Assembly: GCF_017695955.1 (NCBI RefSeq)
Contig: NZ_JAAORO010000003.1
Coordinates: 310,001-374,000 of the forward strand
Direction: 5' to 3'
Length of the DNA stretch: 64,000 bases
From: Prochlorococcus marinus XMU1419
GTDB lineage: Bacteria > Cyanobacteriota > Cyanobacteriia > PCC-6307 > Cyanobiaceae
In this document: piece after piece, positions 12,116-24,171 of the stretch
Position numbering within the stretch: position 1 is the first letter of the stretch
How the letters are laid out: every line of letters begins with the position of its first letter
Translations under genes and position numbers: made by a program
Notes under the pieces: model-generated
Databases searched by the model: none
What the model saw: the letters and a program-made list of their open reading frames with translations, nothing else
What the model was told of the DNA's origin: nothing

Positions 12116-13165
12116 TTAAATACACTGTTGGATTTTTTTTAAAGGCCGTTTAACTGAATCAAGGTTGATACCTTTTTTGATAGCAAGAATTATGCCTGCA
12201 GCTTCTAAATAATTATCCACTTCGAAAAGATTGGGATATTCATAAAACTCATTTGTCACTTTTAATGTATTTTGATTTTTTACAGAGATAATATTTAAAC
12301 CTTTTTCAATCCCTGCTAGTACTGCTTCTCCACCTAATGCACCATTAGGAACAACAATAGATTCAATCTGATCAGGGTGTAGTGAGAATGATTCATTTTT
12401 AGTAGGCAATTCAACAATGTCAGGAGCATTACTTAACCCAATCAGTACTGATGGTAAAAAGGTGTATCCTATTTCTTCTGCAGCTGCACGAGGATCTAAA
12501 TTTTCATTTAATTCAATTGGATTTAAAGCAGGTGCGTGAGCACAGGGAACTTTTAAAAATTTGCTTATTAAATGGCTTATAACTGCTTCGACTCCAGCAA
12601 TAGGATCTACCCCTCTCCCCTCTCGATAGATATTTGTTTCTAAAGAATCTGGATCATCTGGAAATTTTGCCACAATTGCTATTGCCGTAACTCCTCTTTC
12701 TATTAAACATTTTCCAGCATCAATTAGAGTATCAGGATTTTCAATTATGCCACCACTGATTTTTGAAGAATCAGAATCAATAACTATGTTTAATGGATTT
12801 TTTGTAATCACATAAGAATGAACATTAATCCCTAAAGTAGAAACACATGCATCAGCAACTTGTAAATGTCTCACTAATATTTCTTTTTCAATGGCCGAAT
12901 CAAAAATTATCCCAATTTTCTGTTGCTTCACCTTTTTTAAAGCGATTTCACCTTTAGCAAGTCGGTCTAAACTATAACCCTCAACATAAAAAATATTTTT
13001 ATCTTTTTCTGAAAGAGTACCGCCATTCATAACATTTGGATGAGTAATTAAACATCCACTTGCCGATGCTAATAATTTAGCGGTAGGAAGTGCATCCCCT
13101 GCAAAACCTCCTATTTCACAACCAATACCAGTTGGAACAATGAATATTGTTGGTGAATTTTCCAT
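12116..13165 (-). CDS. DUF3326 domain protein
   Basis: A 349-residue soluble protein that I place in DUF3326, a family of cyanobacteria and some plants with no assigned function. Recognisable segments are FIVPTGIGCEIGGFAGDA at the N-terminus, ITHPNVMNGGTLSEKD near residue 40, and GREGRGVDPIAGVEAVISH-type sequence in the middle (here YREGRGVDPIAGVEAV). There is no signal peptide or membrane segment. It ends a minus-strand run that begins with the ATP synthase operon, 27 bp after the 63-residue ORF. Family name from memory; no function claimed. Confidence 0.75.
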   Translation of the reverse strand: MENSPTIFIVPTGIGCEIGGFAGDALPTAKLLASASGCLITHPNVMNGGTLSEKDKNIFYVEGYSLDRLAKGEIALKKVKQQKIGIIFDSAIEKEILVRHLQVADACVSTLGINVHSYVITKNPLNIVIDSDSSKISGGIIENPDTLIDAGKCLIERGVTAIAIVAKFPDDPDSLETNIYREGRGVDPIAGVEAVISHLISKFLKVPCAHAPALNPIELNENLDPRAAAEEIGYTFLPSVLIGLSNAPDIVELPTKNESFSLHPDQIESIVVPNGALGGEAVLAGIEKGLNIISVKNQNTLKVTNEFYEYPNLFEVDNYLEAAGIILAIKKGINLDSVKRPLKKIQQCI

Positions 13166-13192
13166 TATTAGAACTATTTCAATTTATATTTT

Positions 13193-13384
13193 TTAATTAG
13201 CTAAGACAGCTTTAATTTTAAGTTGTTTTGTTCCAAAAGAGTCAATTGAATTTTGAATATCAACAATTGACCATCGAATTAAATCACCTTTTTTTTCTAA
13301 ATTTGCAATGATAAATTCCCTTAAATTTTTTAATTTTATTGAAACTGGCCAATCTAAATAAAAATCAACTGAACTTAATTTCAT
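13193..13384 (-). CDS. Small hypothetical protein, 63 residues
   Basis: Unrecognised small soluble protein. The ATG overlaps the stop of the upstream 2Fe-2S ferredoxin gene by 4 bp, which strongly suggests translational coupling and a real gene. The sequence mixes aromatic and charged residues (VDFYLDWPVSIKLKNLREFI, then KKGDLIRWSIVDI) and ends in a Lys-rich strand, compatible with a compact alpha/beta fold. The tight link to a ferredoxin suggests a partner or related role, but no motif shows one. Confidence 0.7.
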   Translation of the reverse strand: MKLSSVDFYLDWPVSIKLKNLREFIIANLEKKGDLIRWSIVDIQNSIDSFGTKQLKIKAVLAN

Positions 13385-13707
13385 TTTTGATATTTACCAA
13401 ATTGATCATTATATAAATCATCTTCTACTTCTTTACCAATAACAATATTCAAATCTGACTTGGGATATGCCACACATAAAAGTGCAAAGCCCTTTTCCCT
13501 CAAATCATCGTTTAATCCCATGGCATCTTCTTGATCTACAGATCCTTCCAATATCATGGATGCACAATCTGTACAAACTCCTGAACAACAACTACTTGGT
13601 AAATCTATTCCATTCATTTTTGCCGCTGAAATAATATCTTGATCTTCAGAACATAAAAAACTAAAAGTCTTTTGCTCAAATTGAACTTTGATATTATATT
13701 CAGGCAT
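13381..13707 (-). CDS. 2Fe-2S plant-type ferredoxin
   Basis: Small one-electron carrier. The 108-residue product has the plant-type 2Fe-2S pattern C-x4-C-x2-C at residues 40, 45 and 48 (SSCCSGVCTDCAS), with the fourth ligand Cys78 in ALLCVAYP. Cys19 and Cys41 are extra. Compared with PetF, the cluster loop (CCSGVC) and the C-terminal tail ending GKYQK differ, so it is probably a specialised paralogue and not the main photosynthetic ferredoxin. It begins 16 bp after atpG and could be read through from the ATP synthase operon. It overlaps the downstream 63-residue ORF by 4 bp. Confidence 0.88.
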   Translation of the reverse strand: MPEYNIKVQFEQKTFSFLCSEDQDIISAAKMNGIDLPSSCCSGVCTDCASMILEGSVDQEDAMGLNDDLREKGFALLCVAYPKSDLNIVIGKEVEDDLYNDQFGKYQK

Positions 13708-13723
13708 TTCCTAAATCTTATTG

Positions 13724-14674
13724 CTAAACTGCAGAACCTCCTACTACTTCTAATATTTCTTGCGTAATAGCTGCTTGTCTGGCTTTGTTGTAGGTTAGAT
13801 TCAAAGTACTTGCTAATTCTTTAGCATTATCACTCGCATTATTCATCGCAGTCATCCTGCAGGCTAGTTCTGAAGCTGCCGACTCTTGAAGAGCTCTAAG
13901 TACCTGATTCTGTAAATATAATGGTAATAACGAATCTAATAGTTGATCAGGACTCTGTTCAAAAACAATATCTGATGGCAACTTCTCTGAATCACTTTTT
14001 TCAATATTTGATTTTTCAACAAGTAACTTACTATCTTTTGTAGTCAACCTAAAAATCTCATCTTTTTCCTCAGCAATTCCTTGAGGGTCAAGTGGCAATA
14101 GTGTTTGAACGACAGGGGCGCAGCTAACAAGAGTGATGAATTTCGTGTAAATAATTTCCACCCTATCAGAATTTTCTGAAAGAAATTCAGCTAAAATCTC
14201 ATTTGTAACTCCTTCAGAGTCCTTAACTGTGGGTACTTGTTCTAGTTCTTTGAAAGTACTTTTAATTACATATCTATCCTTTCTATTTTGAAAATATCCA
14301 ATAGCTTTCTTCCCTACCAAAATTAAATTTGGCTGATACCCTTGTTTGACTAATTCTGCGTATCTTATTTCTACCTTTTTTATTATATTTGTGTTGTAAC
14401 CACCGCATAAACCTCTATCCGCAGTTATGCAAACCAAGCTGATGTTCTTTACTTCTCTCTTGCTTAATAGAGGAGAATCGACAGCCTCAAATTGTACTCT
14501 AGATTGAATATTTTCTAATACCCGTGCAAGTTTATCTGCAAAAGGTCTACTCTTAAGAACTTGATCTTGAGCTCTCCTAACTTTTGCAGCTGCAACAAGT
14601 CTCATGGCCTCCGTTATTTTTCTCGTATTTTTAACGGAAACGATTCGATCTCTAATCTCTTTCAGATTTGCCAT
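13724..14674 (-). CDS. atpG: F1F0 ATP synthase subunit gamma
   Basis: Rotor shaft of F1. The 316-residue protein has the expected N- and C-terminal coiled-coil helices ([17 protein letters not shown]-type start; end [18 protein letters not shown]) and the Rossmann-like middle, including [13 protein letters not shown] stretch of about 35 residues near 195-235, rich in Lys, Glu and Ser, sits where cyanobacterial and chloroplast gamma subunits carry an insertion. No regulatory Cys pair of the chloroplast type is visible there. Last ATP synthase gene of the main operon, 18 bp after atpA. Confidence 0.97.
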   Translation of the reverse strand: MANLKEIRDRIVSVKNTRKITEAMRLVAAAKVRRAQDQVLKSRPFADKLARVLENIQSRVQFEAVDSPLLSKREVKNISLVCITADRGLCGGYNTNIIKKVEIRYAELVKQGYQPNLILVGKKAIGYFQNRKDRYVIKSTFKELEQVPTVKDSEGVTNEILAEFLSENSDRVEIIYTKFITLVSCAPVVQTLLPLDPQGIAEEKDEIFRLTTKDSKLLVEKSNIEKSDSEKLPSDIVFEQSPDQLLDSLLPLYLQNQVLRALQESAASELACRMTAMNNASDNAKELASTLNLTYNKARQAAITQEILEVVGGSAV

Positions 14675-14692
14675 TGTATCTCCTAAATAAAT

Positions 14693-16222
<1,530 letters not shown>

Positions 16223-16240
16223 TTAAGGTTGATTTAAAAG

Positions 16241-16783
16241 TTACTTGGAAAGAGTTAAGCCAAGTTTTCTAATTTGTGAAGCAAGGGAAGCATCAATTAC
16301 TTTTGATCCTACACTGGCGACGAAACCACCAATAAGAGATGGGTCGATTTTAGTTACAAGTTCTAATTTTTCTGTTCCAGCAATATTGATGATCTTTTTG
16401 GTGATTAAACCTTTCTGTTCATCAGTAAGCTCGACTGCAGAAGTAACAGTTGCCAAAGCAATATTACTATTTTCTCGGTAAATCTCTAAAAACCTATCAA
16501 GAATTGAAGTAAGGATTCCAATTCTTTGCCTATCGGCCAATAATTTTAAGAAATTTAGTAAAGAAGAATTAACCTTATTTGAAAAAATTTCAATAATAAT
16601 TTTCTTCTTAGCATCTGTCTCAAGAATGGGAGAAGATAGTGCCTTCTCTAATTCAGGGGAATCATTTATTAATTCCAAGAGTTGTTTAACCTCAGAAACC
16701 ATCTCTTCAGTTTGCGAATTTTCATTCACAACTTGAAGTAATGCCTCGGCGTATGGTGTAGTAACTGAATTTAAAAGTGGCAT
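16241..16783 (-). CDS. atpH: F1F0 ATP synthase subunit delta
   Basis: Stator subunit that joins the peripheral stalk to the top of F1 (OSCP homologue). The 180-residue protein shows an N-terminal helical bundle starting TPYAEALLQVV and the conserved C-terminal motif IDPSLIGGFVASVGSKVID. The start codon shares one base with the atpF stop, a tight coupling within the peripheral-stalk genes. Usual length for the family. Confidence 0.95.
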   Translation of the reverse strand: MPLLNSVTTPYAEALLQVVNENSQTEEMVSEVKQLLELINDSPELEKALSSPILETDAKKKIIIEIFSNKVNSSLLNFLKLLADRQRIGILTSILDRFLEIYRENSNIALATVTSAVELTDEQKGLITKKIINIAGTEKLELVTKIDPSLIGGFVASVGSKVIDASLASQIRKLGLTLSK

Positions 16784-17295
16784 TAGTTCACCTCAATATT
16801 GTTAATTGATTGAGTTACCAAATTTTCTTGTGTTGTTTTATCAAGTCGATTTGGGAGAGAATCTAAAGCTTTTTTAATTGCCAGTTCAACAGCTTCTTTT
16901 CGAAGTTGAGAAATTGCTCTGGATGCTTCAGAGCTCTCATCAGAGATTGCACTTTGTTTAATTCGTGCCATCTCCTCTATCGCTTTTTTCTCACTTTCCA
17001 TTCTGATTGATTCAGATCTTTTAAGGGAATCTGCTTTTATTTGAGAAGCTTTTTCTTCTGCTGAAGATAAATCTTTCTTCGCCTTTTCTAAAGCTTGAGT
17101 TGCATTTAGGAGTCGATCTTCAGCATCTTTTAATTCAAGAAGGATTCCTTCTCTCCTTTTTTGAAGCATTTTACCTAGGAAACCAGGCAAAAATTTATAA
17201 AGACCGAAAACTACTACAGCCCAATTAAGGATATTAGTTTCAAATAAATTGAAATTCAATCCAAAACCTTCTGTAGCTAAAAGAGTTAAATTCAT
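16783..17295 (-). CDS. atpF: F1F0 ATP synthase subunit b
   Basis: Peripheral-stalk subunit. The 170-residue protein has one membrane helix near residues 23-45 ([19 protein letters not shown]), then a long charged coiled coil of about 120 residues rich in Ala, Glu and Lys, as in cyanobacterial b. It overlaps the b' gene by 4 bp upstream and atpH by 1 bp downstream. Together with b' it forms the heterodimeric stalk typical of photosynthetic bacteria and chloroplasts. Confidence 0.95.
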   Translation of the reverse strand: MNLTLLATEGFGLNFNLFETNILNWAVVVFGLYKFLPGFLGKMLQKRREGILLELKDAEDRLLNATQALEKAKKDLSSAEEKASQIKADSLKRSESIRMESEKKAIEEMARIKQSAISDESSEASRAISQLRKEAVELAIKKALDSLPNRLDKTTQENLVTQSINNIEVN

Positions 17296-17753
17296 TTTTC
17301 TAGAATCAATCTATTAACAATAAGTTCGCTTAAATCATCAGCCTGTTTAGAAAGTTGATCACGCGCAGCAGATGTCTGACTTTCAATTTCTAGTCTTGCT
17401 TTTTCTTTTGAAGCATTTGCTTCATTGTTAGCAAGTTCTAGCGCTTCTTTATAGAGCTTATCAGATTCATCCTCAGCTTCGCTTACTATTCTTTGGGCTT
17501 CTGAACGAGCACTTTGAAGCTGAGTTAATAAATCAGCTTCTAATTTTTTAACCTCAGAAAGTTTATTTTTGGCCTCAATAATATTATTACTTACAAACTT
17601 TTCTCTTTTCTCTACAACATTGCCTACAGGCTTAAAAAAGAGAGAATTTAATATGTAAGTAAGCGCAACTACTTGTATCGCCATTAGTGGCAAAGTGGCA
17701 TTTATATCAAATAATCCACCTTCTGTAGCACCAAAAAAATTAAAGGCCAACAT
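17292..17753 (-). CDS. atpF2: F1F0 ATP synthase subunit b'
   Basis: Second, diverged b-type stator subunit. The 153-residue protein has one membrane helix near residues 22-44 ([20 protein letters not shown]), the conserved [13 protein letters not shown] junction, and a long coiled coil. Also called atpG or atpX in some cyanobacterial annotations. The ATGA overlap with atpF suggests coupled translation, which would fit a 1:1 b/b' stalk. A 68-bp gap separates it from atpE. Confidence 0.94.
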   Translation of the reverse strand: MLAFNFFGATEGGLFDINATLPLMAIQVVALTYILNSLFFKPVGNVVEKREKFVSNNIIEAKNKLSEVKKLEADLLTQLQSARSEAQRIVSEAEDESDKLYKEALELANNEANASKEKARLEIESQTSAARDQLSKQADDLSELIVNRLILEK

Positions 17754-17821
17754 ATGATTCAGTTGAAGTTAAAAAATTAAATTTAGATATTGCTAATAAG
17801 GATTAGAAGCAATATTAACTT

Positions 17822-18085
<264 letters not shown>

Positions 18086-18145
18086 TTAATACTTGTGATA
18101 ATCTTTTTTGTCATACACGCCTGGACATCCTTTCTTTTAAGAATG

Positions 18146-18164
18146 GGTCTGATATTTTCAGACC
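18146..18164 (-). promoter_or_regulatory. Hairpin in the atpB-atpE spacer
   Basis: A perfect 7-bp inverted repeat, GGTCTGA and TCAGACC with a 5-base loop, lies in the 164-bp spacer upstream of atpE. No T-run follows on the minus strand, so it does not look like an intrinsic terminator. An RNA-processing or mRNA-stabilising role that raises atpE output is a reasonable inference. Confidence 0.45.
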
Positions 18165-18231
18165 TACGCGATTAGATATTTTGCCAGATTACAGACCCTT
18201 TGTAAAAGCGTCTGAATGTATTAGAAGACAG

Positions 18232-18957
18232 CTAATGATGTTCTTCAACAGCTTCTCCAATGTAGTAGGCCGCTAAAGTTGCAAAAATCAATGCCTGTAT
18301 TGCACTAGTAAATAATCCTAAGAACATAACAGGTATTGGGAGAATCAGCGGAACTAAAAAGACTAGTACACCAACAACAAGTTCATCAGCCAAAATATTT
18401 CCAAATAGCCTGAAGGAGAGTGATAAAGGTTTCGTAAAGTCCTCTAGAATTTTGAAAGGAAGCATAATAGGAGTTGGGTGAACGTAATATTCAAAGTATC
18501 TCCATCCCTTATTGCTTAAACCTGCATAGAAATAAGAAAGTGAAACCAACAAAGCCAAGGCAATAGTTGTATTGATATCTGCAGTAGGTGCACCTAATTC
18601 TCCACTTGGCAACTTAACCAATCTCCAAGGAATTAAAGCTCCCCCCCAATTACTAACAAAGACGAATAAAAATAATGTACCTATAAATGGCATCCAATCT
18701 CTATATACTTTTTCACCTATTTGCGTCCTAGCAAGGTCTCTTATGTAATCCCATAGGAACTCAAGCAAGTTTTGAAGGCCTTTAGGATCATTTTCCATTT
18801 TCTTAGTTCCTAAAGAAATAAAAACTAATAACGCTCCTAATAAAATCCAAGATGTTAAAAATACCTGCCCATGAAGTCTGATATTTCCAACTTGCCAATA
18901 AAGATGTTGACCAACTTCTAATGCTGCAAAATTTGTTATCAAGGAATTAAAAAACAT
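18232..18957 (-). CDS. atpB: F1F0 ATP synthase subunit a
   Basis: Membrane stator subunit that forms the two proton half-channels against the c ring. The 241-residue protein has about five to six membrane helices. The essential Arg is in [17 protein letters not shown] near residue 190, and the last helix contains [16 protein letters not shown]. Some cyanobacterial annotations call it atpI. It follows atp1 by 23 bp. Confidence 0.96.
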   Translation of the reverse strand: MFFNSLITNFAALEVGQHLYWQVGNIRLHGQVFLTSWILLGALLVFISLGTKKMENDPKGLQNLLEFLWDYIRDLARTQIGEKVYRDWMPFIGTLFLFVFVSNWGGALIPWRLVKLPSGELGAPTADINTTIALALLVSLSYFYAGLSNKGWRYFEYYVHPTPIMLPFKILEDFTKPLSLSFRLFGNILADELVVGVLVFLVPLILPIPVMFLGLFTSAIQALIFATLAAYYIGEAVEEHH

Positions 18958-18980
18958 TTGTTTTGAATAAAAAAATTTAC

Positions 18981-19457
18981 TTAAGAACGTGAAAAATAAA
19001 GAATGAGTGAAGGTTTATAAATGAAAAAACCTATCATTGCAGGAAAAATATCCAAAGATCCTAGCTTGCTTGCAAAAATAAAGAGGCAAACTGGAACTAA
19101 AAGTTGCAATTTTGATACACCTGAAGATTCTTTACCAAGTTTCCCTATACTTTTGGCAAGCAAACGTAGGTAAAAAATGCCGGCAATTGCACCTATAAAA
19201 ATACTAAAACCAAAAGTAAAGCCAAGAAAAATTCCAGTTATTGATGCTAATAAAATAGAAACAATAAAAGTAACTCCAAAAATTGTTAATTGCAATTTTG
19301 TGTATTCATCATTTTGAGAAAGCAAATGATTTATTTGATTGGCAATGCCAGATTTACTTTCTTTTATGATCGAATTATTCAGGGATTGAGAAAATTGAAC
19401 ATTCTCATTAGAAGGATGCTCAAGTTTTTTTCTATTTGAGTCCACTGATGTGAACAT
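18981..19457 (-). CDS. atp1: ATP synthase-associated membrane protein, subunit I-like
   Basis: A 158-residue protein with a polar N-terminus (about 50 residues) and four hydrophobic segments, encoded first in the main ATP synthase operon. The position and the helix pattern ([20 protein letters not shown], then [18 protein letters not shown]) match the AtpI/Atp1 family. Those proteins are thought to help assemble the c ring or supply Mg; that role is not shown here. It is more diverged than the other subunits, and the call relies largely on position. Confidence 0.8.
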   Translation of the reverse strand: MFTSVDSNRKKLEHPSNENVQFSQSLNNSIIKESKSGIANQINHLLSQNDEYTKLQLTIFGVTFIVSILLASITGIFLGFTFGFSIFIGAIAGIFYLRLLAKSIGKLGKESSGVSKLQLLVPVCLFIFASKLGSLDIFPAMIGFFIYKPSLILYFSRS

Positions 19458-19490
19458 AGTTTAGAAACCCTCTCTGAATGGTTTGAAGTA

Positions 19491-19496
19491 AGTATA
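19491..19496 (-). promoter_or_regulatory. Candidate -10 element for the main atp operon
   Basis: On the minus strand TATACT, one base from the TATAAT consensus, lies about 34 bp before the atp1 start codon in the 267-bp divergent spacer to ftsW. It would give a short leader. No convincing -35 box was found, which is common in this type of genome. Confidence 0.3.
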
Positions 19497-19724
19497 TAAA
19501 CTCACGGAATCTATCACGGAGAGGTGCCTTTTAGCTAGTTTTTTTTCATAAAAAATTAATTCTTAAGATTTATGTTGAATCTGTAAACCATTTTTTACTT
19601 GATTCTTCAAAAATAAAATTTATGAAAAGTCATCTTTTTAATTGCTTTAACACTTTAAAACGTTAATAAAAGACTTGGCAAAATCTCATTTAAACGTCTC
19701 AATAGTACATATACATCTAAAAAA

Positions 19725-20951
19725 TTGGAGATAAGTCAAGAAAAAATAAAATATAAAAGAATTTCTAAAAGAAAAAAAACCTACAATTCTAATTACAAAA
19801 AAAATTTAACAGACTCTATATTTCCCTTACCCTGGACGATATGGCCTTATGAGGCAAAAATCCTCATTGTCCTAATTGGAATTTGGTCAATATTAGGAAT
19901 ATGCATACTAGGATCATCGAGTTGGTGGGTAGCTAGTAGGGAAATGGGAAATTGGGCTTATTTCTTAAAAAAACAAATTATTTGGACAATTCCAGGCATT
20001 GGTCTATTTTATTCTGTTCTTAATACGAACATTAGAAGTCTTTTAAAGTTTTCAAGAATTATTTTTTATATTTTATTTTTTTTAATTTTTCTAACCAATA
20101 TTACTGGAATTACAGTTAATGGCTCTTCAAGATGGCTAGTAGTAGGTTTTTTACGTTTGCAACCATCTGAATTAATAAAACCTTTTCTAATTCTTGAAGC
20201 TTCTAACCTTTTTGCTCATTGGAATCTGATAAAGAATGATAAAAAATTAATTTCAATATTCTCTTTTGGTTTATTAATTTTATTAATACTTAAACAACCT
20301 AATTTAAGTACTGCATCATTAACTGGAATTCTTTTTTGGGTAATGGGTTTTTGTGGAGGCGTAAAACTTAGCTCTCTTTGCTCATTTGCTTCATTAGGAT
20401 TCGTAACTGGATGCATTAGTATCCTCAATAATGAATATCAAAAACTTAGAGTTACTTCATTTATTAATCCTTGGAAAGATCAACAGGAAAGCGGATTTCA
20501 ATTGGTTCAGAGTTTATTAGCTATAGGTTCAGGTGGTCTATTTGGCCAAGGTTTTGGACTTTCTATGCAAAAATTACAATATTTACCGTTTATGTATACA
20601 GATTTTATTTTTGCCATTTTTGCAGAAGAATTTGGTTTGTTGGGTTGTACTTTATTCTTAGGATTTTTAGCAGTTTTCTCTTTAATAAGCCTAAGAATTA
20701 GTCTTAAGTGCAGGAACAACTATACAAAATTAGTTGCTATCGGATGTGGTGTATTGTTAGCAGGTCAATCGATAATGCATATTGCTGTGGCAACAGGATC
20801 CATGCCTACTACAGGCTTACCACTACCTTTCATTAGTTATGGTGGAAATTCTTTAATAGCATCTTTTTTTATTGCAGGAATGTTACTGAGATGTTCATTA
20901 GAATCAACAGGATTCATAGGTATGATTAATACACGAAAGTCCCTTAATTAG
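19725..20951 (+). CDS. ftsW: FtsW/RodA/SpoVE-family peptidoglycan polymerase
   Basis: SEDS-family glycosyltransferase that polymerises septal peptidoglycan from lipid II. The 408-residue protein has about 45 basic cytosolic residues followed by roughly ten membrane helices. Family motifs are NGSSRWLVVGFLRLQPSEL, GGLFGQGFGLS and the signature GLPLPFISYGGNSL near the C-terminus. The start is a TTG: no ATG occurs in frame before the first membrane helix. RodA is the alternative name; the choice of FtsW is by similarity of remembered cyanobacterial sequences. Confidence 0.88.
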   Translation: MEISQEKIKYKRISKRKKTYNSNYKKNLTDSIFPLPWTIWPYEAKILIVLIGIWSILGICILGSSSWWVASREMGNWAYFLKKQIIWTIPGIGLFYSVLNTNIRSLLKFSRIIFYILFFLIFLTNITGITVNGSSRWLVVGFLRLQPSELIKPFLILEASNLFAHWNLIKNDKKLISIFSFGLLILLILKQPNLSTASLTGILFWVMGFCGGVKLSSLCSFASLGFVTGCISILNNEYQKLRVTSFINPWKDQQESGFQLVQSLLAIGSGGLFGQGFGLSMQKLQYLPFMYTDFIFAIFAEEFGLLGCTLFLGFLAVFSLISLRISLKCRNNYTKLVAIGCGVLLAGQSIMHIAVATGSMPTTGLPLPFISYGGNSLIASFFIAGMLLRCSLESTGFIGMINTRKSLN

Positions 20952-21033
20952 TTAGAATTTAAAAGAATTAAGTCAGGTTATCGAATCATTTAATTTAGTT
21001 ATTTCAGAATTATCTCAGAAGGGTATTCTGCTT

Positions 21034-21690
21034 ATGCAGAATGGTCTTAATAATCCTGGCCCATTTACTATTTTTTTGGTTTTCAGCGCAGGACTTCTAA
21101 CGAGTCTTGGTCCATGTTCATTATCATTATTACCTATCACTATTGCTTATATAGGAGGAACAGAGAAAAATAAATTTAAACTTATTAGTTTTTCAGGAGG
21201 AGTCGTTTTTTCACTTGTTGCCCTTGGTGCTGCTAGTGGATTCTTGGGTAGAATATATGGGCAAATCCCATCTTATTACACTTCGGTAGTTGCCTTGATA
21301 GCAATAATAATGGGTTTAAATTTACTAGGGATTCTAAAATTTCAGTTCCCAAATGGACCTGATATAAAAATTATTGAAGATAAAATACCAACTTTTATAG
21401 CACCTTTTGCAATAGGGACTACTTTTGGACTAGCTTCTTCACCATGCATTACTCCAGTTTTAGCAACTCTTTTGGCTTGGGTATCGCAAGCTAAAAACCC
21501 TACAATTTCTATTATTTTTTTATTTTTCTTTGGGATAGGCCAAGTAACCCCTTTAATTGTTGCAGGAGCTACTGCAGAAAACTTAAAACAATTTTTAGAG
21601 CTTAGAAAATTTAGTCAAATAATTCCTACTTTAAGTGGGATATTTTTAGTTTCCCTAGGGTTATTAAATTTATTTTCAAGTTGGATTTAA
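21034..21690 (+). CDS. ccdA: Cytochrome c biogenesis protein CcdA
   Basis: Membrane thiol-disulfide transporter that passes reducing equivalents across the thylakoid or plasma membrane to keep the apocytochrome haem-binding cysteines reduced. The 218-residue, six-helix protein has the two functional cysteines in matched motifs, LGPCSLSLLPI near residue 28 and SSPCITPVL near 137. It abuts ccs1 with no gap (TAA then ATG), joining two parts of the System II cytochrome c maturation pathway. Confidence 0.94.
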   Translation: MQNGLNNPGPFTIFLVFSAGLLTSLGPCSLSLLPITIAYIGGTEKNKFKLISFSGGVVFSLVALGAASGFLGRIYGQIPSYYTSVVALIAIIMGLNLLGILKFQFPNGPDIKIIEDKIPTFIAPFAIGTTFGLASSPCITPVLATLLAWVSQAKNPTISIIFLFFFGIGQVTPLIVAGATAENLKQFLELRKFSQIIPTLSGIFLVSLGLLNLFSSWI

Positions 21691-22977
21691 ATGATTATTT
21701 TTAAGAATCTAATTTTAAAAATATCAAGTTTAAGATTCGCCATATTACTAATAATCTTCATAGCTATTACTAGTGGCATAGGTACTTTTATACCTCAAGG
21801 AAATAATTATAAATTCTATATTGATAATTTCGATAGTGCTCCCATTTTTGGATTTTTAGATGGTGAAAAAGTCTTAAAACTTCAATTGGATCACATATAT
21901 ACAAGCTTTTGGTTTTTATTTACATTAATTCTTCTTTGCATGTCGCTAGCAGCTTGCAGTTTCAGGAGGCAAATCCCTTCATTAAAAGCTTCATTAAAAT
22001 GGATTGAATACAAGAGCGAAAAAAAATTTAGCAAACTACAACTAACTACTAGTCACCCAATCAATCAAAATGGAGACCATTTATCAAAAGTAGATTTATT
22101 ACTTAAAAAAAAAGGATGGAAAACTTACAAATTTAAAAGTCATATTTCTGCAAGAAAAGGTTTAATTGGAAAAATTGGACCTTTAGTTGTACATATCGGA
22201 TTAATAGTCTTACTTATAGGTTCAGCATATGGAAGTTTTACAAGTCAATCAAAAGAACAATATTTAATGCCTGGAGAAAGTTTGGATCTCGTTAATGAGA
22301 GCGCAAACTCAAAAGCAAATGTAAAATTAGTCGATTTTTCTATAGAAAGAGAGAGTGATGGAGTACCCAAACAGTTTATTTCAAAATTAAATTTTTCTTC
22401 TAAAGACCTAAATTTAAATAAGATAAAAACTGCCAAAGTTAATAACCCAATCAGATTTAAAGGATTAACTATATATCAAGCTGATTGGGCAATATCCAAT
22501 GTTGTTTTAGAAATAGATAATATACTTTATCAATTACAATTAAAGGAGATTCCAGAAATCGGTAATCAAGTTTGGGGAGTTTTAGTTGAATTAGGATCGG
22601 AGACAAAGAAAAATTTCCTTTTAACAATAGATAATGAAAATGGTCCACTTAAAATTTCAAATTTAGAAAATTTTTCCGGGAATAATCTTTATATCAATGA
22701 CAATCCTTTGGAAGTAAATTCTTCAAAAGTATCTTTAAAAAAAATAATTCCCAGCAGTGGATTAATAATTAAAAATGATCCTTCAATACCATTTATTTAT
22801 TTTTCTTTTATTTTAATAATTTTTGGAACAATAATAAGTCTCGTCCCAACTAACCAATTATGGATTCTTGTAAATCAAGAATCACAAAAGTTATCTATAG
22901 GAGGTCTTAGCAATAAAAATCTAGTTGGTTTTAAAAAAGAATTTTTTAAGATATCAGAAGAAATAAAAAATTTTTAA
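21691..22977 (+). CDS. ccs1: Cytochrome c biogenesis protein Ccs1 (ResB/CcsB family)
   Basis: System II haem-ligation factor, ResB family, acting with CcsA on the lumenal side of the membrane. The 428-residue protein shows N-terminal helices ([20 protein letters not shown]), the motif GTFIPQGN, and a helix at about 65-90. A third helix follows the conserved [19 protein letters not shown], then a large lumenal domain and a final helix near 370. It directly follows ccdA. Its 3' end overlaps the convergent queF gene by 4 bp. Confidence 0.93.
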   Translation: MIIFKNLILKISSLRFAILLIIFIAITSGIGTFIPQGNNYKFYIDNFDSAPIFGFLDGEKVLKLQLDHIYTSFWFLFTLILLCMSLAACSFRRQIPSLKASLKWIEYKSEKKFSKLQLTTSHPINQNGDHLSKVDLLLKKKGWKTYKFKSHISARKGLIGKIGPLVVHIGLIVLLIGSAYGSFTSQSKEQYLMPGESLDLVNESANSKANVKLVDFSIERESDGVPKQFISKLNFSSKDLNLNKIKTAKVNNPIRFKGLTIYQADWAISNVVLEIDNILYQLQLKEIPEIGNQVWGVLVELGSETKKNFLLTIDNENGPLKISNLENFSGNNLYINDNPLEVNSSKVSLKKIIPSSGLIIKNDPSIPFIYFSFILIIFGTIISLVPTNQLWILVNQESQKLSIGGLSNKNLVGFKKEFFKISEEIKNF

Positions 22978-23384
22978 TTTTTTTTCTGTCCACTAAAAAT
23001 ATCTAATTGCATAGAAACATTACCTCTGGGGTTAAATGAAGCATTTAAATGTATCCAGTGAGGTGAGCCTTCATTCACTAAATCATCCATAATTCTATTA
23101 ACAACTTCCTCATGTGATATTTTTATATCTCTAAAATTATTAATATAAAGTTTTAAAGACTTCAACTCATAGACTTTCAAATTAGGTTGATAAATAATAT
23201 TTAACTTTGCAAAATCTGGATAACCAGAAAAGGGGCACTTACATGTAAATTCAGGTAACTGGATAGAAATTTCATAAATTCTTTTCTTATTTGGATTATC
23301 GAAACAAATTATTTTTGATTCTTCAATAATTCTTTCACCATAAAGTGGTTTTTGCGTCGAACCTTCTAATTTAGCTGTACTCAT
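22974..23384 (-). CDS. queF: NADPH-dependent 7-cyano-7-deazaguanine reductase
   Basis: Reduces preQ0 to preQ1 in the queuosine tRNA-modification pathway. The 136-residue length is that of the single-domain type. Catalytic Cys50 lies in [14 protein letters not shown] with Asp57 in the same segment, and the substrate and NADPH-binding motif [15 protein letters not shown] follows. No preQ1 riboswitch is recognisable upstream. It is convergent with and overlaps ccs1 by 4 bp. Confidence 0.93.
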   Translation of the reverse strand: MSTAKLEGSTQKPLYGERIIEESKIICFDNPNKKRIYEISIQLPEFTCKCPFSGYPDFAKLNIIYQPNLKVYELKSLKLYINNFRDIKISHEEVVNRIMDDLVNEGSPHWIHLNASFNPRGNVSMQLDIFSGQKKN

Positions 23385-23561
23385 TTTTAGTAGAACTCAT
23401 TTACTAAAACTATATAAAAAGATCAAAATCTGCAAAATCCCAAAAAGCCTAAGTATTACAATTGCATACGTCAAAAGCTGCTAAATCTTATTTTTGTATC
23501 AGTTGTAACATTCATAATGACGGTTAAAAAGGTTATATGTGTTTAGTTCAATGAAAAATTA

Positions 23562-23807
23562 ATGGACATTTGTTTGATAACAATTGATAGCGACTTAAAT
23601 AAATCCCTTCAACCTAAAAGCGCAATTGGAATGTTATGGCTTCAAACACACTTTGAGAATGATCAGTGGGAAGCGTTGTCAAATAGTACAGTAATAATTT
23701 CTGAAGAAAATTCCCAATTATTAATTGAAGACGCTTTGGATGCAGGCCTTAATATTAAATGTTTTTCTGATATTTCAATGTTGGATGTTTTCCCAAAAAA
23801 CAATTAA
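23562..23807 (+). CDS. Hypothetical protein upstream of glnB, 81 residues
   Basis: Small soluble acidic protein with no recognised family. It contains a Trp-rich region (IGMLWLQTHFENDQWEALSN) and an alternating strand/helix pattern (TVIISEENSQLLIEDALDAG). It sits 24 bp upstream of glnB on the same strand, so it is likely co-transcribed with the PII gene and may share its regulation. The start ATG gives a compact 81-residue chain. Nothing more can be read from the sequence. Confidence 0.75.
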   Translation: MDICLITIDSDLNKSLQPKSAIGMLWLQTHFENDQWEALSNSTVIISEENSQLLIEDALDAGLNIKCFSDISMLDVFPKNN

Positions 23808-24170
<363 letters not shown>

Positions 24171-24171
24171 T

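Noticed and set aside
23385-23561. NtcA box, glutamine riboswitch or preQ1 riboswitch between queF and the glnB operon
   Set aside because: GTATTACAATTGCATAC has an 11-base gap instead of the 8 required for GTAN8TAC. No three-stem glnA-type core and no preQ1 aptamer sequence are visible.
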